A program made the position numbers and the translations under genes. From Blastomyces gilchristii SLH14081 (lineage: Eukaryota; Ascomycota; Eurotiomycetes; Onygenales; Ajellomycetaceae), in assembly GCF_000003855.2 (NCBI RefSeq), contig NW_003101665.1, positions 62,001 through 126,000 of the forward strand: a stretch of 64,000 nt of DNA. Direction: 5' to 3'. Each line of letters opens with the position of its first letter. Position 1 is the first letter of the stretch. A model generated the notes under the pieces. It was given only the letters and a program-made list of their open reading frames with translations, made no database searches and was not told where the DNA came from. Shown piece after piece: positions 1 through 11,649 of this stretch.

Positions 1-1450
1 TTGAAGAACAGAGACAATGAGCTGGACTTGTTCAGATAGACATGAAAAGCTCTCTCTAAATAAGCACAATATGATAAGAAAATAAGAAGTTAATATTATT
101 ACATAGCAGCTCTTGCTCTCACTTCTCTCTCTCTTTCTCAGACTTCTTCTCTTCTCTGTTCTTTGCAGAGAAAGAAGTTTCATCAGAATCAATCAAGTAA
201 GCAATATGAATATGAATGAGATATATGTGATAGAGAAAGAATCAATCACTGACATGTCATATTAGCTTTCTCTCTCTCTCTTCAGAGTTATTATGACTCT
301 CTTCACTCTCTGCACTGATGAGCTCATCTTTCTCACTCTTTCAGCTATTCTCTATGTTGAGCACTCTCTCTCCCCTGCTGCTGCTGCCACTGCTAACAAT
401 ACTATATAACACTCCTCTTCCTCTCAACACTCTGTCTGCCAGCTATGTCTGTTGGAAGCAGACACAGCTGACAAGTCAGTCAAGACAGGATTGAAATTGA
501 ATAATGAGTAAGAGCTCATCATTCTATCAGTTCCAGGAATCAGGAAAATGATGATTAGTCTTTCACAAGAAGTTCCAGTGCTTCTCTCTGCAGAAACAGA
601 GAATGTGAGGCCATATTAATTAGATAATGAAGACAGAGCTGAGTGAGCAGCTGCTGAGAGAGAACAGATGTGCTATCTATCAAGAGAATAATGAGAAATG
701 TTGAGTGTACTCTGAGAAGAAGAGAGTTCAGATAGTCAAGTTCAGAGATTCTTATTCTCACTGTCAGATTGTTGCATGTAAGAATGAGTATAGCATCTTT
801 AAATACAAGCTCAAGAATCTCAGTGCATTCTCACTGACATGGTCACATCAGTTGCTGTTAAAGAGATCATCTTCTTCTTCACTGAGAAGCAGTACTCTGA
901 TGATTTAGATTCTTATTTTATTTATACTGCTCTGCTTCATGAAGAAGATTTCAAGTAGAACTCTAATAAACAAGTAATTCATACAGATGAATATATTGAA
1001 GATTCTATACAGACATTCTTTATAAGTATCAGTTATAAATATAAATTAGTTAATATTGAAAAATGATATCTTAAAAATAAAATTTGTCAGATGTTAATCA
1101 TATTTATTTTAAATCTTGATATTTGATTAACTCACAAGTTGACAGAATAATATAGAAGTTCTATTATTAATATATTTATCAGTGAAAATGTAACATTGTA
1201 TATCAAAGAAAGATAAAGTAAGTAAAGCTTCAGTATATTCATCAATTTTAGTTATTTTTCTTCAGAATTGTTTTCAAAGTATCAGATAGATTATTTACAG
1301 TAGATAAAAATAGTATATTTTCAATAAAAATAGAATCTTACTCTATATTATCATTGAATTTCTCAGAATAAGACTTAACTTCAGCATTAATAATTATATC
1401 ATTTAAATTCAAGTTCATTGCAATCAACTGCTGCTGAATTCATACTTGAT
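1..1450. other. Unassigned degenerate AT-rich DNA
   Basis: No gene is recognised here. The first 900 bases are rich in CTCT/GAGA runs, and the rest is AT-rich with short open stretches that stop repeatedly in every frame. It lies just downstream, on the minus strand, of the DUF6589-like relic and may be the decayed end of that unit, but nothing visible proves this. Confidence 0.5.
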
Positions 1451-1499
1451 TAAAGTGCTCAATCTTCTTCTTCAGATCTTTCACTTCAATTAAAAGTAT

Positions 1500-3700
1500 A
1501 TTCAAGAAGTCAAACATATATTTCTTTAACAGTAAAAGTAAATCTTAAGATGAGATATAATCATTCTTCAACAGACTTCTAGCAGTAGAGAATATCTCAA
1601 GCTTAGTAACAGTACTTGTATATTCCTCAGTAAGTGAACACTCAAAGATAGACTCTAAAATTTATCATAGCTGATGAACTCATGTATTTGACAGACAGAC
1701 TTGATTAAATATAAGATAGATATTCTTTATTGAATTTTTATAGCATTTCATCTTCAGCTTATAGCTATCATTGAGATGTTTCATACCTAGATCAATTGCT
1801 TTAAAGAAGCTGAATTTTTCAGATCAGTTGATAAGACCTGTGATCATAATCACTCAATACAGAGAAGGAGTTTTAACAGATTAAAGTATTTAAAAATAAT
1901 GAAGCATCTCAGTGACATAATTATATTAATCAGTATCAAGAAAGAAGATAATCAGAGATGAAATGAAGTACTTAAGAAGTTCAATATCATCATGCTTAAC
2001 AGCATAGTGTATTTAAATGAATAATTCACATTCTTAGAGAAGATAACATATGATATGAAATTCAATATCTTGAGTGAGCTGAGAGATTTGAGAGTTGATT
2101 TCATTTCAGACATTAAGAGTAAATGCTTTGATGTATATATCTTCAATAAGCTGAAGATACTGTGAAGAACTAAGCTGTTGTATAATAGAATTGATATCTT
2201 CTGAGCACTTAAAATTGCTAACTGAATAATCTCAATATTGTATAATAGTATAAAATAGAGCAAGACTTTGAGATGCAAAGCTCTGAGAAATCACTGACTT
2301 AAGAAGATAATATTTCAGATTAACAGCAGTCATAGAATTTCAGTTCTAATAAGTGAGATCAAACTGAATACAGTGATAAGCCTTCTCAGAGACTCTGACT
2401 TCAAAATAAGTATAGACAATGATGAAGAGTAGATTCATTTAAATATAAAATCATTCAGAAATGAAATGAAGTCAGTTACACTGTTCAAAGATATCTGTAG
2501 ATTTTAACTGCTTCATCTTGACTGACTGAATAAGTTTTGTAGTTAAAGCATATTCATACACTGAAAAGAGATGAGTTGAAAATGCTGTATAATCTCTTAA
2601 TAAATCAAGAAAATTATTAAATATCTTCTCATGAACTCTCATAGTTCTCACAATAGTGTCCTCATTTTCAAAAATAGCACTCAACTGCTGAAAACACATT
2701 CTATGCACAGAAAGTGTATTAATAACAGATATTTGAGATAATAAATCATTTACAGTACTGAAAACACTTTTAATCTCATTATTATAAATCTTTTAAACAG
2801 TATCTGAAATAAGACATGATGTTATTTACTTCTGAAGCTCATTATCATTGTCTGTCATATCAGATGCATCAATGATTTCTTACAGTGTTAATAGTCTTAT
2901 AAAATCATGCATAATCTGAGTTAGATCAGTTTCTGAAATATTAAGAGAAATAATCACAGCAGCAGTAGTCATAGTAGCTATGAAATCATTGTATCTGATT
3001 ATCTCATCTTGTACAGTCTTCTTAAAGTTCATATTATTATAGACTATAACAGCTCAAGAATCTTTAACAAGCTGCTGAAGTTTAATTTAACAGTAAGAAT
3101 TAGTCAAGTGATTGAATCAGAAGTTAATAGAAGTTCAAAGAACATGTCAGAAAATGATAGATATTATCAGAGATTACTAGAAGTTTGAGATATTAGATAG
3201 AAATATTAATAAGTTAAGAATATTAAGTCATATCTTCTCTTATTTAGTAATTTTCATTATCAATCTATTTCTCATCACACAGCTGTGACAGAGTTCAAAG
3301 CCAGAAATGATTTCTATCACTTATCATTTTACTTCTGAGCTATGAAAATATGCAGAGAGAATAGAGCTGAAGAAGTTTGAGTTTTTTAAGAAATAAGAGT
3401 GATATATAATACTTATAATAATAAACAGCTGTTTAATAGCTGTTATTTCATCTGAGTCTCATTCATAGCTCTTTCAATTGATGTATTTATTTTTTAGAAC
3501 AGAAGTAAGTAGGTTAAATCAGATTGATACATTGATCTGAATAATCTCAAAAGCAGCCTGAAAGTCAATGATATTCAGATCAGAATTATGATTGAATTTT
3601 ATAAAGAAGAGAGTGTTGATAAGATATTTCAGCTTCTATTTAAGTAAGACAGTATAACATTGATTATCATTGAATATTTCTGCTTTGAAAAGTGCTGAAT
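1500..3700 (-). pseudogene. Decayed ORF resembling fungal DUF6589 proteins
   Basis: Read on the minus strand with TGA taken as a former Trp codon, two long blocks look protein-like. The upstream block (about 3240-3565) contains AAFEII, a hydrophobic stretch, LSAYFHSSEVKWW and IEIISGFELCHS. The downstream block (about 1725-1945) contains QYNYVTEMLHYFWIL, MITGLIN, AIDLGMKHLND and KMKCYKNS. Their order and spacing resemble the domain of unknown function DUF6589, common in fungal repeat families; I make this match from memory of the family pattern. The molecular role of DUF6589 is not known to me, and no terminal repeats or start codon could be tied to this copy. The frame is broken by many TGA/TAA/TAG codons. 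A C-terminal region without recognised motifs probably extends toward 1450. Confidence 0.5.
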
Positions 3701-4555
3701 ATAGTGTATTTCACTGCTTTGTAGAAGTACTGTATCATCAATGAGTCAAGATATCAGAACTCTGAGTTCAAGCCTCTATAAAGATCTTCATTTCTCAACT
3801 GTTTTGCTGTAATATTCTGACAATATGAGATAATTTCAACTGTCTTTTCTGCCAGTTATAAGACATTGTAGACAGATGCTATAAGTCACAGCAGTTTAAT
3901 TGTGAACAAGCTCATGAGATATCAGTATCAGTATCAGTGATCTTGAATTTTAAAGAAGTATCAATAGATTCAAGCTCTGTTAAGTCACTGTCTGATATAT
4001 TATATTCATCATCTACATTGTTGAAAGACTATAGTGATTGTAGAGAGAATTCATCTTTAAGTGATGAAGAATATTAACTGAAGTATGTCTGACATTGAGT
4101 GTCTTGAGATTCAAAAGACACACTGTCTTTTGTCAATGATTGTGATATGATGAGAAGAAGTAGTAAGTTGTAAAATAGCAGAGATAATAGCAGAATGACT
4201 GAGAATTCAAAAAATATCAGTTTGATAATGATTAGACAGATATTTAGAGTAGATATATGATTTCAAAGTCAATTGAATATTTTATATAAGTGAAGTTGAT
4301 TTTTCATATATAATGAAATCATTTCTTCTCAGACTCTCTATGAGATATTAGGTTGTGAGTACATGTGAAGTCTCTTATTGATCCAGAAGTTAGCAGAACT
4401 TGGCAGAAGTCTAAAGAAGTTTAGTTGGTCGCGCTAATCCGAAAATATTGAGAAGAGAGGCTGAGCATGCTGAGATAAGAGTAAAATGCCCTGTAACGTG
4501 ACCTCACATGATATCACGTGCACCTCATCAAATCCATGAATCCATTCATGAATAT
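3701..4555. other. Unassigned; AT-rich with GC-richer right end
   Basis: No gene recognised. Upstream, in minus-strand terms, of the DUF6589-like relic, so it may hold its N-terminal part. The last 130 bases (from about 4425) keep CpG and CC dinucleotides, which are nearly absent to the left. This marks less mutated DNA around the insertion site of MITE copy 1. Confidence 0.4.
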
Positions 4556-4563
4556 GTAGTGGC

Positions 4564-5068
4564 TAGACTGACCGTGTAACCGTGTCTGGGACCAGGACCA
4601 GATTTTTTGATAGTCTCATTATCAATTCGACTGATCCCATTACACAGTTTTAACATTAGATAGTAGTTTCATACTGTCTCAGTGAGACTTACTGTCTACT
4701 CTTGTCACATTTTCTAAATGAGATCATGATTTCCACTTCTCAATTTAAATTATTTTTATTGCTTTAAATAACTTTAAATCTTATTTAAGCATTATCAAAA
4801 AGTGTTACTTTTTAAAAAATTAAAAATAGTCTGAAAAAAACCTTAAAATGTCTAAAAATAGTAACTTTATGCCAAGAATGAAACTAAATGGAACCAAATG
4901 AAACCACTTTCTCATTTTTTTCAAGTCATGATTTCATTTTAAGATCTGATATATAGTCACTTTACATGTTTTTTTAATAGCCAGGCCAGCGGGATTCATG
5001 CCAAGAAATGTATGAGATCAGACCAAATGGGGCCAAACATGAAATTCATAGTCCCGGCGGCCAATCTA
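4564..5068 (+). mobile_element. MITE copy 1 (505 bp, hAT-like)
   Basis: A short non-coding element with imperfect terminal inverted repeats: the left end begins TAGACTGACCG and the right end, reverse complemented, begins TAGATTGGCCG. The flanking 8-mers are GTAGTGGC (4556-4563) and GTTATGGC (5069-5076), an imperfect 8-bp duplication. Two further copies (5496-6001 and 52741-53246) share the whole length. All three contain a T/A-rich core with a short hairpin (AAAAAGTGTTACTTTTT here). This copy keeps the most CpG and CC sites and is closest to the ancestral state. An 8-bp TSD is typical of the hAT superfamily. There is no coding capacity, so it would need a transposase from elsewhere. Confidence 0.8.
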
Positions 5069-5076
5069 GTTATGGC

Positions 5077-6590
5077 GCGGTGGCGCCTGCCAATTGCATC
5101 ACTCTATCTACTCTCTACCATCACCACCGCCTCTAACGCCCCGTAGCACCCTCTATTACTTTCACTTCATATCTCTACCTTCATCTTACTACTCACTCTT
5201 ACCACCTCTATCAATCTCTATCACTTCTATTATCTCTATCATCACTGTCTCTATCATCTCACAGCTCTCTCTATCACTTTCACTTCATATCTCTACTCTA
5301 CTCTCATCTTATCACTCACTCTCTTACCACCTCTATCACCTCTATCATCTCTACACTTCTTTCACTCCGACTCTCTCTTATCATCTCTTATCACCTCTTA
5401 TCACCTCTATTATCTCTATTATCTCTATCATCTCTATTATTATCATCTATCATCACTTTCTCTATCATCTCACAGCTTTCTCTATCACTTTCACTTAGAC
5501 TGACTGTGTGACTGTGTCTGAGACCAGAACCAGATTTTTTAATAGTCTTATTATCAATTTAACTGATCTCATTACACAGTTTTAACATTAGATAGTAGTC
5601 TTATACTGTCTCAGTGAAACTTACTATCTACTCTTATCACATTTTTCAAATAAGATTATGATTTTCACTTCTCAATTTAAATTATTTTTATTACTTTAAA
5701 TGACTTTAAATCTCATTTAAGTGTTATCAAAAAGTGTTACTTTTTAAAAAATTAAAAATAGTCTAAAAAAAACCTTAAAATGTCTAAAAATAGTAACTTT
5801 ATGCTGAGAATGAGACTAAATGAGATCAAATGAAATCACTTTCTTATTTTTTTCAAGTCATGATTTCATTTTAAGATCTGATATATAGTCACTTTACATG
5901 TTTTTTTAATAGCCAGTCTCAGTGAAATTCATGTCAAGAAATGTATAAGATCAGATTAAATGAGATTAAACATGAAATTCATGATCTCAGTGATCAGTCT
6001 ACTTTCACTTCATATCTTTACTCTACTCTTATCTTATCACTCACTCTCTTATCACTTCTATTACCTCTATTATCTCTACACTTCTTTCACTCTGACCTTC
6101 TCTTATCATCTCTTATTACCTCTTATCATCTTTATCACTTCTATCACCTCTATCATCTCTATCATCTCTATTATTATCATCTATTATTACTGCCTCTATC
6201 ACTTCACAGCTCTCTCTATTACTTTCACTTCATATCTCTACTCTACTCTCATCTTATCACTTACTCTCTTATTATCTCTATTATCTCTATTATCTCTACA
6301 CTTCTTTCACTTCAATCTCTTCTTATTATCTCTTATCACTTCTTATTATCTCTATCATCTCTATTACCTTTATTATTAACACTGTCTCTATTACCTCGCA
6401 GCACTCTCTATCACTTTCACTCTCTATCTCTACTCTCATTTTATCATTCTATCTCTCTCTTATTATCTCTATCATCTCTCTCTATTATCTTTTTCACTCT
6501 CTAGTCTCTCTATTATTATTATTATCTTTACTACTCTACAGTCTCTTCTATCACTTTCACTATCTCTACTTCTCTCTTACTATCTCTATC
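5077..6590 (+). repeat. CT-rich minisatellite, left arm
   Basis: Imperfect tandem array of CTCTATCACTTTCACT-, TATCACCTC- and TTATCATCTC-type blocks. A higher-order unit of roughly 225 bp is visible, for example from about 5270 to the MITE insertion, then again from 6002 and from about 6220. The array is interrupted by MITE copy 2. The outer 80 bases are GC-rich (CACCACCGCC, GCCCCGTAG), while the inner units have lost CG and CC. The long open frames here come from stop-poor CT repeats and have no protein-like features. Confidence 0.8.
5496..6001 (+). mobile_element. MITE copy 2 (506 bp) with perfect 8-bp TSD
   Basis: Same element as 4564-5068, in the same orientation, but heavily C-to-T/G-to-A mutated. 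It begins TAGACTGACTG and ends CAGTCTA. It is flanked by CTTTCACT on both sides (5488-5495 and 6002-6009), a perfect 8-bp TSD created inside the CT-rich minisatellite. Removing the element and one TSD copy restores the repeat unit. This is the clearest evidence for the 8-bp TSD of the family. Confidence 0.9.
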
Positions 6591-6744
6591 ATATTTTGAT
6601 CTCTGTGTTTATAGTATATACTGCTAAATACTCTGTAATAAAATCTCATGTGATGTTATATAGATCTCTTTGAATTTATAAGTAAGATTGAATAGCTGAC
6701 TCTGCAGTCTGTACAGCTCTGATTAATCTGATAATAATGATAGA
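6591..6744. other. Spacer between opposed minisatellite arms
   Basis: About 150 bases of AT-rich, non-repetitive sequence separate the CT-rich array from its GA-rich counterpart. No coding or RNA feature is seen. Confidence 0.5.
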
Positions 6745-7485
6745 GATGATACAGAGTGAAAGAGAGTAGTAGAAGAAGTAGAGATAATAATAATGATAGA
6801 GAGAATAGAGAGTGAAAGAGATGAAAAGAGTGATAATAGTGAGTAGAGATAGAGAATGAAAGTGATAAAGAGAGTTGTGAGGCGGTAGAGATGATGATGA
6901 TGATAGAGAGGAATTGCAGGGTGATAGAGGCGGTGGTGATGATAGAGAGAGTAGAGGTGAAAGAGGTGGTAAGAGAGTAGAGGTAGAGAGTGGAAGTGAT
7001 AGAGAGGGCTATGAGGCGGTAGACGCGGTGGTGGTGGTAGAGGGAGTAGAGAGTGAAAGGAGTGGAAGAGGTGATACGGGGTGATACGGAGTGAAAGAGA
7101 GTGGTAGAGGGAGAGGGTAGAAGCAGTAGATGTGGTGATGGTAGTAGAGGGAATAGAGGGTGGAAGGGGTGGAAGAAGTGATACGGGGTGATACGAGTGA
7201 AAGAGACTGATAGGGGGAGAGAGTTGAAGCCGGTAGATGTTATGATGATGGTAGAGAGGATAGACGGGTGGAAGGGTTGGAAGGGATTGGACGAAATCGA
7301 TAAGAGGTTGTCCGGGGTGATACAGAATTCGAAGAAGGGTGGCAGAGGGAGAGGGTTGTTAGAGGCCGGTTAGAGTTGGTGGTGGTAGAGGGGAGTAGAG
7401 GGTAAAGGGGTTGGAAGGGGGTGGTAAAGAGGGGGGTAGGGAGTGGGTCGGAGGGGGAGGGTGGAAGTGGTAGAGGGGGCTGCGC
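6745..7485 (-). repeat. GA-rich minisatellite, right arm (inverted)
   Basis: This array consists of GTGATAGAG-, GAGAGTGAAAG- and GGTGGTAGAG-type blocks, the reverse complement of the motifs in the 5077-6590 array, so the pair forms a large imperfect inverted repeat. Repeated landmarks include GTGATACGGGGTGATACG near 7070 and 7171. GC content rises steadily from left to right; the segment after about 7050 is full of GG and CG. Open frames here are low-complexity artefacts. Confidence 0.75.
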
Positions 7486-7539
7486 AAGCAGAAAAGCGAG
7501 CGTAAGCGAGCATTTGATGCTTGTATAATATAAGAAGCT

Positions 7540-9240
7540 TATAATCTTCAGTGTTAGTTCTCTGCAGAGATCTGAGTTTTCTTTCATCTTCTATACTGAG
7601 TTGTACAGCTGTCTTATCAGCACTATTTCTGAGTTTCAGAGAATCTTAATTCTCTGTAGTCAGCTTCTTCTACAGTGATAATAGAGGTTCTTTTATAGAA
7701 TTCTTCTTTTTATTAATGATATTATAATCAGATCATCTAAAAAGTGTATCAGTGAGATTAAGCTAATCTGAACAGTATCAGATATAGAAATCATACTCTG
7801 AAAACAGCTTTACTCATCTGACTTGATATTCTATCAAGCTCTTTATTGTTAAGAAGTAACACAGATTTGTATAATCAGTAAGAACTTACACTGAGTACTT
7901 ACTACTCTGAAGATAATATCATCAGATCTTAAAGAATTCAATAATTACTAATATCTCTTGATTATAAGTATCATACCTTCTCTGTATAAGTAATAACTTC
8001 TTGAAGAAGAAGATCACTGATCTTTATTCATAGTATCTTATAGACTCTGTAAAAAAGTCTTCTCTTACAGATATTTCATTATCTGTATTTTCAAAGATTA
8101 TTATTTCTCAATTCTTTCAATATTGAAAGATCTTCAGTGTCAACTGTGAAAAGATTTCACAGATTTCATTCTCAGATATATCAGTCTTACACTGACTGAG
8201 TAAGTTAAGATTAAAGTGATTCAATATTGTAATATCTGTAAAAGCTTGTTTTAATTCTATAAATACTCTTACAGTGTCTTGAGTGAGAATAAATAGTCTT
8301 ATTTTTCTATCTTTAACACTTCTCTTTAACAGATCTATAAGAGGAACAGTAATCTGTGAATATGTATAGATAAATTATCTATAGACATTCATAAATTCTA
8401 GAAATATCTGCATTTTATGATATATTCACAGCATTAGTCAGTTCTCAATGACAGAGACTCAGCTTCTATTTATTAAAATATTATTAATTTCAATAATATA
8501 ATCTAAGAAATCAATCTTCTGCATGTAGAATGAGTATTTTTCAGTGTTTATATAGAGTTAATACTGTCTCAAGTGACTTAACACTTCTTAAACATGAGTA
8601 TCATGTTCTTCTTCTATTTTTGAGAACATTAGAATGTTATTTAAGTATACTATACAGAAGACATTAACAAGGCTCTGCAGTGTCTCATTTATATAGGTTT
8701 GAAAGATGACTGAAGTATTACAAAGATTAAAAGATAAAACAAAATACTTGAAATTGCTATACTTGATATGAAAAGCTATTTTTCAAATATTATCTTTATT
8801 AACTCTGATTCTATGATAGACATTCTGAAAATCAATCTTCAAGAACATTTTTACATCAGATAATTAATCAATCATCTTATTAATTAATAGTAATAAATAG
8901 TAATTCTTAATCATTATCTTATTAAGATCTCTGTAGTCTATACATAGACATAGTCTACTATTCTTCTTTAGTATAAATAGTATAAATGTCTCTGCTGAAC
9001 TCTTTAATGAGTGTATTCAGTTCTTTGATTATACTTTCTTAAGATATTTATACAGAACATTTAATTCCTTTACTGATAAGTTATAAAGAGACTTGTACAG
9101 TACTGTTACATTATCTTCAAGATAAATCTTATATTATATCTTATGTCAGAAAACTTTGCTACTTTTCTTTCTGAAAAGACATTCTTATAATCTGTAAAGA
9201 AGATATCATGTTTATTCATCTTCAATAACAGATACTGCTA
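7540..9240 (-). pseudogene. pol: Gypsy-C reverse transcriptase and RNase H
   Basis: Read on the minus strand, the reverse transcriptase is recognised by LFILKKNSRLCLCIDYRDLN (about 8925-8995) and, further on, YLNNILMFSK followed by EEEHDTHV and LYINTEKYSFY (about 8500-8650). The usual catalytic YLDD appears as YLNN. FLDYII and MNVYRFIYTYSQITVPLIDLL-type blocks then lead into RNase H with YDTYNQEILVIIE, VLTDYTNLCYFL and LNLTDTL (about 7700-8000). Product: reverse transcription and template removal for a Ty3/gypsy element. The frame carries many TGA/TAA stops and at least one apparent shift, so this is a dead copy. The N-terminal part and the protease fall near or in the gap. Confidence 0.85.
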
Positions 9241-9247
9241 CTAATCC

Positions 9248-9402
9248 NNNNNNNNNNNNNNNNNNNNNNNNNNNNNNNNNNNNNNNNNNNNNNNNNNNNN
9301 NNNNNNNNNNNNNNNNNNNNNNNNNNNNNNNNNNNNNNNNNNNNNNNNNNNNNNNNNNNNNNNNNNNNNNNNNNNNNNNNNNNNNNNNNNNNNNNNNNNN
9401 NN
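9248..9402. other. Assembly gap (155 N)
   Basis: Run of N within gypsy-C, between its reverse transcriptase and gag regions. The open frame spanning it is an artefact of ambiguous bases. Confidence 1.
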
Positions 9403-9699
9403 AATACTGTCACATCTGAGTAACTCAGTTAATAAGAGAATTGTTTTCTCTTAATTATAAAAGATCTAGAATGATGTTCTTATCTATAATATTAATAATA
9501 TAAAGAAGTAGACTACTCTTCTTAAAAATTTCTTCTGAGTTGATAATCACATACTTTGTCTGAATTATGCTAAAATGATGATATTTGATTTCATTGATAA
9601 ATTTTATATAATCTGATAAATCTATCTTCTTTCAACTCTTCATTAAACAAAAGAAATAGAATATGAAGTTAGTATCTATCTCAGAGTTAAATAGACATC

Positions 9700-10690
9700 T
9701 CACTAATATCTCTCTATTTGAGATATTCATTGTGATTATAATATAAATTTAAAGATATAAGAATTATTAATTCTTTATTTCTTTCTCTTCTTTATCTTCT
9801 ACAGATACATTCATCAGAAGAAGAGTTAACTTTAAGAAGATATCTTCTTAATTTCTTCTCTTCTTCAGCTTCTTATAATTACTAGTATAGTGATTATCAG
9901 CTCTACAGTTAAAACAGAGATCTTTATTAAATCTTTTTTAATATTTCTTTACAGTGAGTGAAGAATCAGAATACTTAAAATTCTTCTTTACATTCTCTGC
10001 ACTGAAGCTGTCACAGCATTATTTAGATCTTATTATTAATTACTTAGAAGAGATCTTATTGATCTTATTCTCAGAGTATTAATTATTTAAATAGATTCAG
10101 AAAGCTAAGTTGATAAGCTTAGTATAATTAGTTAATAAACTCTGATACTGTAATATTATTATCTGTATCTTATAAGTCAGCTTTGTAAGATAAAGCTGTG
10201 TCTTTAATTGATTCAAATCATTGATCAATTTCTCTCAATATTCTTCAAATCTTGTATTAAAATTGAAAGAATTCATATCATTTTATTGATATAATGAGTT
10301 AAACTACTATACTACTGTAAAGCTGCAGTTGCAGTAATCTTCAATCTGATTCAGTAAAAAGTCTTTGAATTCTTTTTAAGTTATAATAGTATTGATACAC
10401 TCAAACTCTCTCTTCTTGATAACTCAAGTAGTCACAGAGATATCTTCAAGAAGATTGACAGTGTATATTACTTATATCTCATGAGTAGTAAACTGACTCA
10501 GATTAAGATGGAATTTCTGTTCAAGAGTACAGATAAAGTTATGAAATTCAGATAATATATTTCTCTTATAATTCAGAGAATCTTCAATCTTAATCTCTCT
10601 ATCTTCATAATAGATATAGATGTGTAGAGGCTGTGACAGTAGTAAAGCAGTTGAAGAGCTTATATTAAAATGTACAGCAGATTCAGAAAT
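9700..10690 (-). pseudogene. gag: Gypsy-C gag relic
   Basis: On the minus strand a zinc-knuckle-like block is readable at about 9880-9925: CFNCRADNHYTSNY, which fits CX2CX4HX4C if the last Tyr is a mutated Cys (TGT to TAT). Upstream lies a poorly readable capsid-like stretch. Gag would form the virus-like particle and bind the element RNA. Stops occur throughout. The assignment rests on the knuckle and on the position upstream of reverse transcriptase. Confidence 0.6.
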
Positions 10691-11649
10691 CTCAGATTTC
10701 TATTAGAGTAGAGATGTACACACTCTAGAAGATAATATAAAGTTTCTCTTAGAGAGAGAGATTAGATTGATCTCAGTACAGATGTGTAAGACTATATCAG
10801 TCTGTTAATAGAGCTTAACTGATTCAAACTTATAATCAGATTGAGTGATTTAAATTGTAATATAATAGAACTGAAGCAGTGACTAGTCAGTAATATTATA
10901 TAGAGATAGTTGTTTAAGAAGCTATATAAGTGAGCTTGATTATCTTGCTTGAATAGTGAGCTCATGAGCTACAGAGTTATTGCAAGAATATCACAGATAT
11001 AATACTTAGTATACTAAGAAGATTGTATAAGAAATGCAGTAACTCTTATATATATTTCTGTAGAAGATAAAAAATAAATCACTAACTTCTTTAATAAGAA
11101 GTCAGCATCTAGCTATTCTATATAGATAATGAGCAGATACTCTTCTCTCATTTCATGAGTGAGAATAGCCAGGGTAATATCTCAGTGATATCTTACTACT
11201 ATGAAAGAGTAATCTGCTGACCTTGTATAGAAGTAGAATTCTCATATTCATCAATCAGATCTGTCTATATTATATTCAAATAATGTCATAGAGTGATTGA
11301 AAACTAGTTTCAACAGCCTGCGGGATGAATGAAATTATTCACAGAGAAGTAATGAGCTGTGCGGAACCGCAGCGGGGCCTTGACACAGTCAGAGACGTGA
11401 CAGTATCTTTTATCAAAGATTTTATAAAAGACTAATAAGAATTGAAGAATTAAAGAAAATTAACAAAGAGATATTAATCTGATTAAATCTTATATATATT
11501 GAAATATCTGCAGAGCTTTACAGGTTATAAGTACTTAAATTTTCATATTAATCAGAGTGTTTTTATAAACTTTGAAGATTAATATTTTTATAAGAGTATA
11601 AGTATTCACAGTTATATCAGTAGTATTTATCTATTTAATCTTAACAATA

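Larger units (their letters stand above)
7505..11402 (-). mobile_element. Gypsy-C LTR retrotransposon, 3'-truncated
   Basis: Minus-strand Ty3/gypsy element. In coding order it has a 5' terminus near 11402, gag (about 10690-9700), an assembly gap, reverse transcriptase (about 9050-8400) and RNase H (about 8330-7600). The 5' terminus begins TGTCACG on the minus strand, a common start for fungal gypsy LTRs, and its first 100 bases (to about 11300) are GC-rich. No integrase or 3' LTR follows: the frame ends in the linker after RNase H and the sequence then joins the GA-rich minisatellite near 7485-7505. It is therefore truncated at its 3' side. Confidence 0.75.

Noticed and set aside
5094..6504. 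Long plus-strand open frames rich in Ser, Leu, Ile, Tyr and His
   Set aside because: They are translations of a CT-rich minisatellite, present in several frames at once, and are cut by a MITE insertion.
7188..7587. Open frames on both strands in the GA-rich array
   Set aside because: Low-complexity repeat with few stops; no domain-like composition.
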